A DNA stretch of 64,000 nt from Saccharibacillus sp. JS10 (GTDB lineage Bacteria > Bacillota > Bacilli > Paenibacillales > Paenibacillaceae): assembly GCF_024436065.1 (NCBI RefSeq), contig NZ_JANFNS010000005.1, forward strand, positions 305,704 through 369,703, given 5' to 3'. The notes under the pieces were generated by a model, which did no database searches, had not been told where the DNA came from, and worked only from the letters and a program-made list of their open reading frames with translations. This document shows, one piece after another, positions 34,734 through 45,126 of the stretch (the first letter of the stretch is position 1; the number at the start of each line of letters is the position of its first letter). Made by a program: the position numbers and the translations under genes.

Positions 34734-34756
34734 GTCGTCCCTTGCAGCTATTCCGA

Positions 34757-35740
34757 CTAGGAAACCGGTTGCTCCGCAATCAGAGCTTCGATCTCGTCGA
34801 CACCTGGCATCGCATCGGATGAACTGTGTCGACTCACTACAATAGAAGCCGAAGCGCTGCCGTATTTGAGCGCCGTCTCCAAATCTTTGCCTTGTACCAG
34901 TGCATACAAGAATGCCGAAGCATACGAATCGCCTGCGCCGAACGTTTTGAGTACATTCGTTTTGTACGCGTGCGCGCGGTAGGTCTGACCTTCTTTCGTA
35001 TACGCATACGAACCTTCGACGCCGTGTTTGATTACGACGATCTTCGGCGTATGTTTGAACAATTCAGCCGTTGTCTCTTCATTAGAGCCATCCAGCCCAT
35101 GCTCCATAATATCGTACTCGTCACGCGTTCCGATCACAATATCGGCTTGCTTTGCCACGAGCGTGTAATACACGGAAGTTTCTTCCGAAGACTTCCATGT
35201 ATACGGACGATAATCGAGTTCGAATACAATTTCGACGCCATGCTTTTTCGCCAAATGAACCGCTTTGAGTACCGCTTCGCGCGAAGGGCTTTGCGCAAGC
35301 GCCGTACCGGATACGATCAATTTGTTTGCGCGGCGAATATAGTCTTCGTCTACTTCGTCCGCTTGCAAATACAGATCGGCTACATCATCGCGGTACATGA
35401 GAATACTGCACTCTTCCGGGCTTTTGATTTCGGTAAACGCAAGCCCGGTTTTGTGCCCTTCCGTATCAATGACCATACCCGACACATCGATGCCTGCTTT
35501 TTTCATGTAACTTTGGATAAAACGTCCGTGTTGGTCGTCCGCGATCTTGCCGATAAATCCGGCTTTGAGCCCGAGTTTCGCGGAACCGATCGCAATGTTT
35601 GCGGGAGAACCGCCTACGTATTTGGTAAACGTCATCGTTTCTTCCATCGGTCGATTGTATTCGGTTGCGTTCAGATCGATACACGCCCGTCCGATTGCGA
35701 TCAGATCGAATTTTTCGCCGCTTGCTCCTGCACTACCCAT
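34757..35740 (-). CDS. iolC: 5-dehydro-2-deoxygluconokinase
   Basis: A 327-residue PfkB-family sugar kinase that phosphorylates 2-deoxy-5-keto-gluconate (DKG), the IolB product. Family signatures: FDLIAIGRACIDLNA at the N-terminus (residues 11-25), GGSPANIAIGSAKLG (48-62) and the ATP-site FGAGDSYASAF (near 267-277, with catalytic Asp in GAGD). The following aldolase IolJ is not in this window. The gene lies between iolB and iolD; its ATG follows AAAGGAGCGGTGACATAG. Similar in length to the Bacillus enzyme. Confidence 0.95.
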   Translation of the reverse strand: MGSAGASGEKFDLIAIGRACIDLNATEYNRPMEETMTFTKYVGGSPANIAIGSAKLGLKAGFIGKIADDQHGRFIQSYMKKAGIDVSGMVIDTEGHKTGLAFTEIKSPEECSILMYRDDVADLYLQADEVDEDYIRRANKLIVSGTALAQSPSREAVLKAVHLAKKHGVEIVFELDYRPYTWKSSEETSVYYTLVAKQADIVIGTRDEYDIMEHGLDGSNEETTAELFKHTPKIVVIKHGVEGSYAYTKEGQTYRAHAYKTNVLKTFGAGDSYASAFLYALVQGKDLETALKYGSASASIVVSRHSSSDAMPGVDEIEALIAEQPVS

Positions 35741-35778
35741 CTATGTCACCGCTCCTTTGGCTTAACTGCTGCGTGATT

Positions 35779-36597
35779 CTATTTGCGATTCAAAATCCAT
35801 TCATGATCCGGGTCGTTGTGGAATTTCCAGATTCGCTGCGGCCCTGCCATCACGTTCAGATAATAAGAACTGTATCCGTCCGGCACGCCTACCGGGTGAT
35901 AACCGACAGGTACGATCACGACATCGCCATGCTCCACCGCCATCGTTTCGTCCAGACTGCGATCATCCGTGTATACACGCTGGAAAATGAACCCTTGCTG
36001 CGGATCGATTTCGTGATAATACGTTTCTTCCAAAAAGGATTCATGCGGCAAATTGTCTTGATCGTGCTTATGCGGCGGATAGCTGGAGAAATTCCCGCTC
36101 TCCGTATACACTTCAACAACGAGCAGACTGCTTGCCGTCGGATCGGAATCCGGCAAAATATTGTTCACCGTACGCTGATTCTGATATTTACCGCGCTGCT
36201 CCGTTCCGACTTCCGATGCCGCAATTAATTTGGTTGGAAGCGGCTTGACCGAAGGCGAATAACAAAGCGCGACTTTCGCTGTCGAACTGCCTTCGACTTT
36301 GAAATGGCGACTGCCGGATACGAATACGCTGTCCGTCGCTTTACGGTCAAATACGCTTTCGCGCGTCCCGATATTTTCAAAAGTATGCTCGCCTTCCGTC
36401 ACATGAATTTTGCCCGTCAAAGCGACGATGCAGCATTCATCTTGATCCAGCGTCTCTTCATAGACCGCGCCCGGAGCAAGTTCGATCAATCGAAATCCTA
36501 CATATTTCAGACCGGAATCGTTTTTCATCACTTCTTGTAAAATGGTCACTTCTCCGCGTTGTTCATTCAGCGGTTTGCGTTGCAAATGACTTCCCAC
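35779..36597 (-). CDS. iolB: 5-deoxy-glucuronate isomerase
   Basis: About 272 residues of cupin fold; isomerises 5-deoxy-glucuronate to 2-deoxy-5-keto-gluconate. Conserved motifs are visible: FKVEGSSTAKVALCYSPS, YPPHKHDQDNLPHESFLEETYYHE (metal-binding His residues), HGDVVIVPVGYHPVG and the C-terminal WILNRK. Start set at GTG 36597 (GSHLQRKPLNE) because AAAAGGAGG lies seven bases upstream; the earlier TTG of the open frame overlaps that site. Second gene of the iolABCD operon. Confidence 0.94.
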   Translation of the reverse strand: MGSHLQRKPLNEQRGEVTILQEVMKNDSGLKYVGFRLIELAPGAVYEETLDQDECCIVALTGKIHVTEGEHTFENIGTRESVFDRKATDSVFVSGSRHFKVEGSSTAKVALCYSPSVKPLPTKLIAASEVGTEQRGKYQNQRTVNNILPDSDPTASSLLVVEVYTESGNFSSYPPHKHDQDNLPHESFLEETYYHEIDPQQGFIFQRVYTDDRSLDETMAVEHGDVVIVPVGYHPVGVPDGYSSYYLNVMAGPQRIWKFHNDPDHEWILNRK

Positions 36598-36655
36598 GTT
36601 CACGCCTCCTTTTGACTCCAAAATCAGATCACTTCTATAGGTAGATTATATGATT

Positions 36656-38125
36656 TTATTCGAAAGTCGGTTCGGTATAACGCGCCGTTACGACTTTTTT
36701 GCGTGTGTAGAAATCGACGCTGTCTTTACCATTGGCGTGCAGCGTACCGTAGAACGAAGATTTCCAACCCGAGAACGGGAAGAACGCCATCGGAGCCGGA
36801 ACGCCAAGGTTGATGCCGAGCATCCCTGCATCGATATTTTCACGGAAGTAACGCACCGCATGAGCATTACCGGTAAACAGACATGCGCCGTTCGCAAATT
36901 CCGATTGGTTCGCGATGTCGATCGCTTCTTTGAGGTTCTTCACGCGAATGACGGACAATACCGGCGCGAAAATCTCGTCTTTCCAGATCGTCATTTCCGG
37001 AGTTACGCCTTCGAAGATCGTAGGGCCGATAAAGTAGCCGTCTTCCGACATCCGTTCGCGTCCGTCTGTCAGGAGCGTCGCACCTTCTTCGATGCCTTTT
37101 TCGATATAAGATAAGGTACGTTGTTTGTTTTCTTCGCGAATAACAGGTCCCAAGAAGACGCCGTCGTCTAATCCGTTGCCCATTTTCACGCCAAGCGTTT
37201 TTTCTTTGAGCTTCGCGATAAATTCATCGGCAATGCCTTCTTCTACCGTCAATACCGCGCAAGCCATGCAACGTTCGCCCGCCGAACCGAAAGCTGCGGA
37301 TACAACGTTCGTCAGCGTGTCTTCGATATTCGCATCGTTCAAGACAATCGTGTGGTTTTTCGCTCCGGTCAGAGCTTGTACGCGTTTAAGGTTTTCGCTG
37401 CCTTTTTTGAAGACATATTCGCCTACAGGCTTCGAACCGACGAACGATACGGCTTTGATCTCTGGATGCTCCAAGATTCCGTTCACGACATCATGCGCTC
37501 CGTATACGATATTGAATACGCCAGCTGGCAATCCGGCTTCGGTGAACAGTTCTGCAAGACGTTCTGTCAGCAGCGGCGTACGTTCCGAAGGCTTGAGGAT
37601 AAACGCGTTACCGAGCGAGATTGCCATCGGGAACATCCAGCAAGGGACCATCATTGGGAAGTTGAACGGAGCAATCCCGCCGACAACGCCGAGCGGATAA
37701 CGATAGTTTGCCGCTTCTACGTCTGTTGCGATCGAAGCGAGCGAATCGCCCATCATCAGAGTCGGCGTACCTGCCGCAAACTCGACATTTTCGATACCAC
37801 GCTGGACTTCGCCGCTTGCTTCGCTCAAACTTTTACCATTTTCAATGGTGATCAGTCTTGCTAATTCATCTTTATGTTTATTTAAAAGTTGTTGGTAGTT
37901 GAACAATACGCGAGCGCGACGCGGAACAGCGACTTTTTTCCATTTTTCGAAAGCTGCTTGAGCCACTTCTGCTGCATGTTGAAGATCTTCTTTGGTCGAA
38001 ATCGGAACTTGGCAGATCAATTCCTTGGTAGCCGGGTTGTAAACGTTCTCATATTCGGTTGTCGTACTGTCGATCCATTGACCTCCGATATAGTTTTTCA
38101 ACTTTCTTACCGTAGTCGCACTCAT
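36656..38125 (-). CDS. iolA: Methylmalonate-semialdehyde dehydrogenase, CoA-acylating
   Basis: About 489 residues of the aldehyde dehydrogenase superfamily. It converts malonate semialdehyde, the product of IolJ, to acetyl-CoA. The nucleophile Cys lies in [10 protein letters not shown] (near residue 284), and [12 protein letters not shown] at the start and [16 protein letters not shown] near the end are typical MmsA sequences. Start set at ATG 38125 after GGAGGAGCCCAATA. First gene of the leftward operon iolABCD; its TTGACG-17-TATCAT promoter faces away from the iolR promoter. Confidence 0.95.
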   Translation of the reverse strand: MSATTVRKLKNYIGGQWIDSTTTEYENVYNPATKELICQVPISTKEDLQHAAEVAQAAFEKWKKVAVPRRARVLFNYQQLLNKHKDELARLITIENGKSLSEASGEVQRGIENVEFAAGTPTLMMGDSLASIATDVEAANYRYPLGVVGGIAPFNFPMMVPCWMFPMAISLGNAFILKPSERTPLLTERLAELFTEAGLPAGVFNIVYGAHDVVNGILEHPEIKAVSFVGSKPVGEYVFKKGSENLKRVQALTGAKNHTIVLNDANIEDTLTNVVSAAFGSAGERCMACAVLTVEEGIADEFIAKLKEKTLGVKMGNGLDDGVFLGPVIREENKQRTLSYIEKGIEEGATLLTDGRERMSEDGYFIGPTIFEGVTPEMTIWKDEIFAPVLSVIRVKNLKEAIDIANQSEFANGACLFTGNAHAVRYFRENIDAGMLGINLGVPAPMAFFPFSGWKSSFYGTLHANGKDSVDFYTRKKVVTARYTEPTFE

Positions 38126-38202
38126 TATTGGGCTCCTCCCGCAGTCGCTTCTGGTGATTGCCAAAACCGCTGTCACTTTTGGTTATGTTTTGATTATGTT
38201 TT

Positions 38203-38294
38203 ATGATATACAAGATCAATGCACCCGTCAATCCCTGATCAAAATTGACGAAATTTAATTAACTATTGATTAACTTGTGCAACAACTTTATAAT
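38203..38294. promoter_or_regulatory. Divergent iolA / iolR promoters with IolR-type operators
   Basis: The iolA promoter on the minus strand is TTGACG (38226-38231)-17 bp-TATCAT (38203-38208). The iolR promoter on the plus strand is TTGATT (38266-38271)-17 bp-TATAAT (38289-38294). A perfect inverted repeat CGTCAAT / ATTGACG spans 38226-38250, overlapping the iolA -35. The 13-mer TATTGATTAACTT at 38265-38277 recurs exactly upstream of iolE at 41520-41532. These are the best candidates for IolR binding sites. Confidence 0.7.
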
Positions 38295-38324
38295 TTTGCG
38301 TATCAACTACACAGGAGAATGCCT

Positions 38325-39074
38325 ATGAAAGCTAGACGACTCAGAGACATCGAGACCTACATTCATACACGTAAAAACGTGACGCTAGACGAACTTTGTG
38401 TGACTTTCGATGTGTCCAAAAATACGATTCGCCGCGATATCAACCATATCCTTCAAAAAGGATCGATCGAAAAAGTATACGGCGGCGTCGTATCGGCGGA
38501 AAAACTCATTTCGTTCGAAAATCGTACGGTCGAGCGTCGCAATGAAAAAGCGGAGATCGGCAAAATCGCGGCTACGTACGTGCAACAAAATGATCTGATC
38601 TTTATCGATTCGGGAACGACGACCTGCAATATGATGGACTTTTTGGACCCGGATCTGCATCTGACGATCTTAACAAACAGTCTGGATGTGATTAACAGCG
38701 CGGCTTCTATGCCGAATGTTCATCTATTGATGCTTGGAAGCACTTACAAGCGTAGCACGCGTTCGTTCGTTGGCGTGGATGATATGCGGGCGCTTGAAAA
38801 GTACAACGTGAATAAAGCGTTTATGTCGGCAACGGGCGTGAGTTTGACGCATGGTCTGACAAATTCGGATTTGCTGGAATACGAGATTAAAAAGTCGATC
38901 GCGAAGCGTGCGGAGAAGCTGATTTTGCTTGCCGATTCGGATAAGTTCGGTCGCTCGACGTTGCTGACGTATGCGGGATTTGCGGATTTGGATGTGTTGG
39001 TGACTTCGGCTGATCTGGGCGAGGATTATACGGAGTTTTGTCGGGCGAATTCGATCACTTTGCATCAGGTGTAG
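38325..39074 (+). CDS. iolR: DeoR-family repressor of inositol catabolism
   Basis: About 249 residues. DeoR helix-turn-helix at residues 5-57 (LDELCVTFDVSKNTIRRDINHIL), and a C-terminal ligand domain with IFIDSGTTTCNMMDF. In Bacillus subtilis IolR represses iolABCDEFGHIJ and is released by DKG-6-phosphate, and the divergent placement next to iolA supports the same role. ATG 38325 follows CACAGGAGAATGCCT at seven-base spacing; an in-frame ATG two codons earlier is too close to the ribosome site. A structured repeat and a terminator follow the gene. Confidence 0.9.
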   Translation: MKARRLRDIETYIHTRKNVTLDELCVTFDVSKNTIRRDINHILQKGSIEKVYGGVVSAEKLISFENRTVERRNEKAEIGKIAATYVQQNDLIFIDSGTTTCNMMDFLDPDLHLTILTNSLDVINSAASMPNVHLLMLGSTYKRSTRSFVGVDDMRALEKYNVNKAFMSATGVSLTHGLTNSDLLEYEIKKSIAKRAEKLILLADSDKFGRSTLLTYAGFADLDVLVTSADLGEDYTEFCRANSITLHQV

Positions 39075-39093
39075 GGGGAAGCGAAAAGACTGC

Positions 39094-39280
39094 GAGGAAA
39101 ATTCGTTAGCGTATGCTTACGATGTGTCTTTCTTCGAAAGCCTTTAGGTCGCGTGTTGAACTCGGGAAAAGAGATTGAAATTTTATTTGAATTTTCCCGA
39201 GTTCAAAGGCGAACATTACAAGCGTATGCTTCCGAAGTATCTTTTCTGCGAAAAGATTTGACTTCACTGAATTTCTCTCT
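39094..39280 (+). repeat. Structured intergenic repeat, copy B
   Basis: Core: perfect 15-bp arms TTGAACTCGGGAAAA (39156-39170) and TTTTCCCGAGTTCAA (39192-39206). The block AGCGTATGCTT occurs on both sides of the core (39108-39118 and 39221-39231), each followed by a CTTT-CTxCGAAA segment. The 14-mer CTTCACTGAATTTC (39262-39275) recurs exactly in copy C, and the GCTTCCGAAGT segment is shared with it too. GCGTATGC can pair with itself across the two arms through G-U pairs, so the folded form is probably RNA. The strand is tentative. Confidence 0.7.
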
Positions 39281-39322
39281 CCGCTAGGCAGTTTAACTTA
39301 GCTCACTCAAAACTTTCTCGCC

Positions 39323-39356
39323 AAAAAGCCTTATTCCTATGGAATAAGGCTTTTTT
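39323..39356. terminator. Bidirectional terminator
   Basis: Arms AAAAAGCCTTATTC / GAATAAGGCTTTTTT with a short CTAT loop; A run on the left and T run on the right. Serves iolR on the plus strand and may also serve transcripts from iolG. Confidence 0.9.
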
Positions 39357-39378
39357 AGTGCATGTTGTTAACCGAAAG

Positions 39379-39437
39379 ATCCCTTATGGGGCGCAGAATC
39401 AGCTGCTTCTTACGATCTGCGCTCGGGTATAAGGGAT
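39379..39437 (-). terminator. Hairpin downstream of iolG
   Basis: Nested arms ATCCCTTAT / ATAAGGGAT and GCGCAGA / TCTGCGC just after the iolG stop. There is no clear U run, so it may be a barrier rather than an intrinsic terminator; the bidirectional terminator to its left would complete termination. Confidence 0.55.
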
Positions 39438-39476
39438 TAGGATTAATCAAAAGCAATTAGAAATTAGCAATAATAA

Positions 39477-40547
<1,071 letters not shown>

Positions 40548-40574
40548 TTATGATTCAAAAATTCAATTTATGCT

Positions 40575-41468
40575 TTAGCTGCGAGTCAGTAATTGTTCGT
40601 CGATATAACGTCTTGCGATCAGAGCATGTTCCAAAGGATGCGCCACATCCGGGTCTTGCTCCGCTTCGATTACGATCCAACCTGTGTACCCTTTTTGAAT
40701 AAGCAGATCGTACACTTCGCGGAAATCGATACATCCGTCGCCCGGTACGGTGAACATTCCGCTCAAAAACGACTGCATAAACGATTTTCCGGCAGTCCGG
40801 CAATCACCCAGAACTTCTTTGCGCGCATCTTTGAAATGAACATGACCGATTCGGTCGATATGGTTACGCAGCAAAGTCATATATTCGCCATCCGAAACGA
40901 AAATATGCCCCGTATCATAAAGCAATGCCACTTTGGACGGATCTGTTCCTTCCATTAGACGATCCACTTCTTGCGCAGTCTGTACACCGGTTCCCATATG
41001 GTGATGATAAACCAAGCGCAATCCGTATTCAGCAGCGATATCGCCCAGCGTGTTCAACCCGGCGCATAGCTGTTCCCACTGCGCGTCGTCGAAATACGGT
41101 TTTTCCGCAAACACATTTTGCTCGGTACCTTGAATACTTCCGGTCTGTTCCGACACGACGATCACATCGGCTTTGACTTCTTGCAAATATTCGCATTGCG
41201 AGCGAAACGGCTGAATCACAGCTTCGATCCCATCTCGCAAAATATAACTACTGAACCATTGCCCGGCAATTCGCAAATTGCGCAGCGACAGTTCTTTGTT
41301 TAATACATGAGCTTCCGGGAAAAATCCACCGACTTCGGTTCCTTCGAACTTTGCCACCACAATATCGCTAAGCAGGTGCGAAAGCGTATTGTTGGCTCCG
41401 ATTTCCGGAATATCGTCGTTACGCCAACCGATCGGCGCGATGCCCCAATGGATAGATTGCTGGTTCAT
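40575..41468 (-). CDS. iolE: Myo-inosose-2 dehydratase
   Basis: A 297-residue xylose-isomerase-like TIM-barrel enzyme that dehydrates scyllo-inosose to THcHDO, the substrate of IolD. The start [24 protein letters not shown] and the C-terminal [16 protein letters not shown] are typical of IolE. Metal-binding residues lie in [14 protein letters not shown] and LYDTGHIF segments. First gene of the leftward iolE-iolG pair. Upstream are an IolR-box copy and a good CRE site, indicating both inositol induction and catabolite repression. AAAGGAGACTGGAT precedes ATG. Confidence 0.94.
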   Translation of the reverse strand: MNQQSIHWGIAPIGWRNDDIPEIGANNTLSHLLSDIVVAKFEGTEVGGFFPEAHVLNKELSLRNLRIAGQWFSSYILRDGIEAVIQPFRSQCEYLQEVKADVIVVSEQTGSIQGTEQNVFAEKPYFDDAQWEQLCAGLNTLGDIAAEYGLRLVYHHHMGTGVQTAQEVDRLMEGTDPSKVALLYDTGHIFVSDGEYMTLLRNHIDRIGHVHFKDARKEVLGDCRTAGKSFMQSFLSGMFTVPGDGCIDFREVYDLLIQKGYTGWIVIEAEQDPDVAHPLEHALIARRYIDEQLLTRS

Positions 41469-41519
41469 ATCCAGTCTCCTTTGTCTTAAATGATAAGGTA
41501 TTCCAACTTTTCTATGATG

Positions 41520-41575
41520 TATTGATTAACTTTTGATGAGTATTTGATTATACAGTACGTTTAAAAGCGTTTTCA
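41520..41575 (-). promoter_or_regulatory. iolE control region: IolR box and CRE
   Basis: The 13-mer TATTGATTAACTT (41520-41532) is identical to the one between iolA and iolR. A TATAAT -10 lies on the minus strand at about 41547-41552, and the minus-strand TGAAAACGCTTTTA (41562-41575) matches the CcpA consensus TGWAANCGNTNWCA at 13 of 14 positions and overlaps the -35 region. Confidence 0.65.
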
Positions 41576-41733
41576 GTCAACTTTTTTCTAAAGGTAAAAT
41601 TAAATTTTCGATTCGTATAACCCAAAACTTTTTTGTGCAAAACTGAATGATGCTCTAAGCTTAACCCTTTCTACAACCGATACATAAAAAGAGCAAAATA
41701 TTTAACGATTTGATCTAAGGAGGACATCATAGA

Positions 41734-44082
41734 ATGAACAGAAAACATTGGACGATTGCGCTATCTTCGCTGCTTGCGCTGCCTTTGCTAGCTCCACTGG
41801 GTACGTCCCCAGTAGTTTCGGCGGAAGAAGCGGATCAAGACGTGGTGATTGTATATAAGAACGAAGACGGAAAAGACGCTGCGATTGAGCAAAGCGAAGA
41901 AATTCAGCATGAATTCAAAAGCGTTCCCGTAGTAGCGGCTACCGTCAGCGCAGAAGATTTGAAAGACCTGGTCGACAATCCAGACATCGATTATATCGAG
42001 CGCAATATTTCGTTCCAATCTACCGATCTGGAAGGAACCAGCTCCACTCCACCCGTAAACGACACCGAAAAAAGCAATTGGAATTACGAAAAAGTATCGC
42101 CTAATGTGATGTGGGAGCAAGGCTTTACAGGCTTTGGTGTCAAAGTCGCAGTGATCGATTCAGGCATTTCCGAACATCCTGAGTTAAAAATTGCAGGCGG
42201 GATCTCTACTGTTGGTTCCAATCCAAGTACGAATCCTAACTATACAGACGATAACGGTCACGGTACGCATGTTGCGGGTATCATTGCTGCCGATAGCGGT
42301 AATGGCTCAGTCACAGGAGTCGCACCTGGCGTATCGCTTTACGCGGTTAAAGCTCTGGGCGCCGATGGCAAAGGCAATCTGGTCGACGTGTTGGAAGGTC
42401 TGGATTGGGCGATTACAAACAAGATGGATATTATCAACTTATCGCTTGGTAGCGAAGATGATTCGCAAGCTCTCCACGATATGGTCGATAAAGCTCACAA
42501 TAAAGGCATTGTCGTGGTGGCGTCTGCGGGAAATAGCGGCACAGCAGATAATACCGATCAGGATACGGTCGGTTATCCGGCAAAATACGATAGTGTTATT
42601 TCGGTAGCGGCTGTAGATTCTGAGTTGAATCGTGCCGTCTTTTCTTCGACGGGTCCGAAGATCGATGTAGCTGCTCCAGGCAAAAGTATCATGTCGACCT
42701 ATCCGAGCGCTCTGGGTCACGGTTCTTATGTCAAAATGAGTGGCACGTCGCAAGCGGCTCCTCATGTAACGGGCGAACTGGCTTTATTGAAAGAAAAAAA
42801 TCCTTCGGCATCGGCTGCAACGTTGCGCACACTGCTCAATAGTTACGCAGTCGATCTTGGAACACCAGGGAAAGATACGTTCTACGGAAATGGATTTATT
42901 TCATTTATCGATAAAAGCGATACTACAGCTCCCGCCGAAGTGACGAATGCAAAAGTAACCGCGTCGACTGTAGACAGTTTGACTTTAGAATGGACAAAAC
43001 CAAGCGATATCGACTTCAAAGAAGTTCGGATTTACCAAGGCGACGCTTCAACGTTCACTACCGTAACGAAAAGCACGTATCAAGCGACAAATTTAACTGC
43101 GGACACGGATTATAACTTCCGAATCACGACGGTTGACACCGCAAACAACGAGTCGCTTGGGGTTCCGGTATCGGGCCGCACATCCGTAGCTCCTCCGGTT
43201 AGTCAGCCGGACAATAATACAAACACGACACCTTCTTCGGGCGGCACGCCTGTGAATACGACACCGACTCCTACGCCGACACCTGATCCAACACCGGCTC
43301 CGACCCCAGCTCCTAACGTGGTCGATATACCGGTCGTGCAGACTCCCCCGCCTTCCGGCGGTAGCGCACAAATTCCTTCCGGCGGTGGTGGAGGAGGTGG
43401 CGGAGGAGGTGGCGGCGCAGCTCCGGCTCCGATCGCAACACCGCCTGTAGCCGCTGCTCCAACGCCGACTCCTGCGGTTCCAGGCACAGTATCGACGCCA
43501 ACGCCGGTAAAAACACCGACTCCAAGTCCTGTAGCGACGACGCCGACTCCTGCGCCTGCGACTCCAGTAACAACGGTTCCGACTCCGCTTCCGTTCGCCG
43601 ATATTCCTTCGGCATTCTGGGGACGCGAAACGATCAGCTGGGCTTTTGATCGCGGTCTGGTTAAAGGCTATGCAGACGGACAGTTCAAGCCTAGCGCTAC
43701 CGTATCGGAATCCGAATTTTTGGCGATGTTGATTCGTGCCTTCGAACCGAATGTAAAAAATGCAACATCGGGCACATGGTCGAACACGTATTATGCTCGC
43801 GCTAAGCAATTAGGTCTGCCGACAAAAGGCAACACATCCAAATCGTCGCGCACTCAAAATATAACCCGCGTGCAAGTCGCCGAAATGCTGGCTTCGGCAA
43901 ACGGCAGCAATGTCAAAGGCAATCAAGCGATTCAATATGTACTGTCTGTCGGAATCGCCAACGGCAATAGCAAAAACACCAAAACAGTCGCTTCGTTCAA
44001 AGGCAGTGCAACGCTGACTCGCGCCGAAGCACTTCAATTCATCAAAAACTTGACGGAAAAAGGCAATGGCAGTCTACGTTAA
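41734..44082 (+). CDS. S-layer-anchored subtilisin-like serine protease
   Basis: A 782-residue secreted protease. Signal peptide residues 1-30; propeptide of I9 type (34-95, VVIVYKNEDGKDAA to YIERNISF); S8 catalytic domain (115-385) with Asp142 (VAVIDSGI), His176 (NGHGTHVAG), oxyanion Asn267 (ASAGNSG) and Ser339 (SGTSQAAPH). A fibronectin type III domain (395-485) is followed by a Pro/Thr-rich linker with a poly-Gly run (485-625), then SLH repeats (626-782, beginning FADIPSAFWGRETISWAFDRGLVKG) that should tether it to the wall. Start ATG 41734 follows AAGGAGGACATCATAGA. It may process surface proteins or act in nutrient acquisition. A strong terminator follows. Confidence 0.93.
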   Translation: MNRKHWTIALSSLLALPLLAPLGTSPVVSAEEADQDVVIVYKNEDGKDAAIEQSEEIQHEFKSVPVVAATVSAEDLKDLVDNPDIDYIERNISFQSTDLEGTSSTPPVNDTEKSNWNYEKVSPNVMWEQGFTGFGVKVAVIDSGISEHPELKIAGGISTVGSNPSTNPNYTDDNGHGTHVAGIIAADSGNGSVTGVAPGVSLYAVKALGADGKGNLVDVLEGLDWAITNKMDIINLSLGSEDDSQALHDMVDKAHNKGIVVVASAGNSGTADNTDQDTVGYPAKYDSVISVAAVDSELNRAVFSSTGPKIDVAAPGKSIMSTYPSALGHGSYVKMSGTSQAAPHVTGELALLKEKNPSASAATLRTLLNSYAVDLGTPGKDTFYGNGFISFIDKSDTTAPAEVTNAKVTASTVDSLTLEWTKPSDIDFKEVRIYQGDASTFTTVTKSTYQATNLTADTDYNFRITTVDTANNESLGVPVSGRTSVAPPVSQPDNNTNTTPSSGGTPVNTTPTPTPTPDPTPAPTPAPNVVDIPVVQTPPPSGGSAQIPSGGGGGGGGGGGGAAPAPIATPPVAAAPTPTPAVPGTVSTPTPVKTPTPSPVATTPTPAPATPVTTVPTPLPFADIPSAFWGRETISWAFDRGLVKGYADGQFKPSATVSESEFLAMLIRAFEPNVKNATSGTWSNTYYARAKQLGLPTKGNTSKSSRTQNITRVQVAEMLASANGSNVKGNQAIQYVLSVGIANGNSKNTKTVASFKGSATLTRAEALQFIKNLTEKGNGSLR

Positions 44083-44102
44083 TTCCGCTCTACGATGTAT
44101 TC

Positions 44103-44138
44103 AAAAAAAGCGAACCGATTTTTTCGGTTCGCTTTTTT
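44103..44138. terminator. Bidirectional terminator after the protease gene
   Basis: Arms AAAAAAAGCGAACCGA / TCGGTTCGCTTTTTT with a TTTT loop; shared with the convergent FNT channel gene. Confidence 0.9.
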
Positions 44139-44149
44139 CCGTTCATTTT

Positions 44150-44959
44150 TTATTTGAGCGACTTACCGTCTTCTCTATCTTCTTCATCCAAAAACGGCTT
44201 GTTCACGATGTAATACATAAAGCCCATTAATCCGGCGCCGCCAATCAGATTGCCAAGCGTGACCGGAACCAAATTATGCAGCACGCCCGCCATCGAAATT
44301 TCCGCTGGATGATCGACGACTAAAGCAATCGCAAACGTACACATATTGGCAATGCTATGCTCATAACCGGAAATAAAAAAGCAAAACACAAATAACATCA
44401 TCGCGAACATTTTTGCCCCGTTTTCTTTCATAAACATCGGCACGAAAAATGCCATACACACGAGCCAGTTACATAAAATAGCACGGAAAAACAATTGACT
44501 CGTCGGCGCTTCCATTTTGTGTTGCACCACATTGAGCAAAAATCCGTTAATATCGGGTGAAGCGAATAATCCTGTCAAAAAAATAAATCCTGCAAAAAAA
44601 GCGGCTCCGATCAAATTCCCGATATAGCTGGTGACCCAAAGTTTGACCACTTCAAGCCATCTTAGTTTTTTGCGAAGCGCGGCGTATGTATAGTAAAACG
44701 TGTTGCCGGTAAACAGATCGCCGCCGCCGTAAGAAATCAAAATAATAGCGGCTCCGAACGTAATCGCCGCCATCGGATAAGTTAACGGAGAATGTTCCAG
44801 ATAAAAAAAGCTACCGGTTCGAAACGCCACGATCACGCCAAACCCGATAAACATACTCGCTAAGATCGAACGCAACATATAGCGAACAACGCTTTGTTTA
44901 TAAATCTTATGTTTTTTGAGTGCTAACGATTCGACCTGCTTCAGAGCTTCTGTTTCCAT
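44150..44959 (-). CDS. Formate/nitrite transporter family channel
   Basis: A 269-residue membrane protein with six helices of the FNT family (aquaporin-like fold). Motifs include GGGDLFTGNTFYYTYAA, LVVDHPAEISMAGVLHNLVPVTLGN and a lysine/histidine-lined pore region. Members conduct formate, nitrite, hydrosulfide or lactate; which is not decided by sequence, though the lack of adjacent nitrite reductase argues against a dedicated nitrite role. Cytoplasmic N-terminus rich in Lys. Monocistronic, between the protease and an MFS gene. Confidence 0.88.
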   Translation of the reverse strand: METEALKQVESLALKKHKIYKQSVVRYMLRSILASMFIGFGVIVAFRTGSFFYLEHSPLTYPMAAITFGAAIILISYGGGDLFTGNTFYYTYAALRKKLRWLEVVKLWVTSYIGNLIGAAFFAGFIFLTGLFASPDINGFLLNVVQHKMEAPTSQLFFRAILCNWLVCMAFFVPMFMKENGAKMFAMMLFVFCFFISGYEHSIANMCTFAIALVVDHPAEISMAGVLHNLVPVTLGNLIGGAGLMGFMYYIVNKPFLDEEDREDGKSLK

Positions 44960-45071
44960 ACCGACCTCCGCTAGATACTAAGTTTCACAATAAATATGGA
45001 AATATTTTTCCACTTATTGATTATTGTATGCTTAACACTGGATACAGCTTTTGAATCGGTTTATCGCATAC

Positions 45072-45107
45072 GAAAAAGCCGCTTTGTCTCTATCGACAAA
45101 ACGGCTT
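45072..45107 (-). terminator. Terminator of the MFS gene
   Basis: Minus-strand arms AAGCCGTTTTGTC / GACAAAGCGGCTT followed by TTTTC; about 20 bp downstream of the MFS stop. Confidence 0.75.
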
Positions 45108-45126
45108 CTCCTATAAACGAAATACG

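Larger units (their letters stand above)
39075..39476. other. 400-bp gap between iolR and iolG
   Basis: No coding region. Contents: structured repeat copy B (39094-39280), a bidirectional terminator (39323-39356) and a second hairpin (39379-39437). Nothing else is recognised. Confidence 0.7.

Noticed and set aside
43380..43430. Possible short tandem repeat (poly-Gly codons) as a phase-variable tract
   Set aside because: Codons GGT/GGC/GGA/GGG are mixed, so slippage is unlikely; it is simply a flexible linker.
43093..43809. Minus-strand open frame opposite the protease linker, rich in Arg/Cys/Ser
   Set aside because: Arises from the repetitive Pro/Thr/Gly codons of the protease; composition is unlike a real protein.
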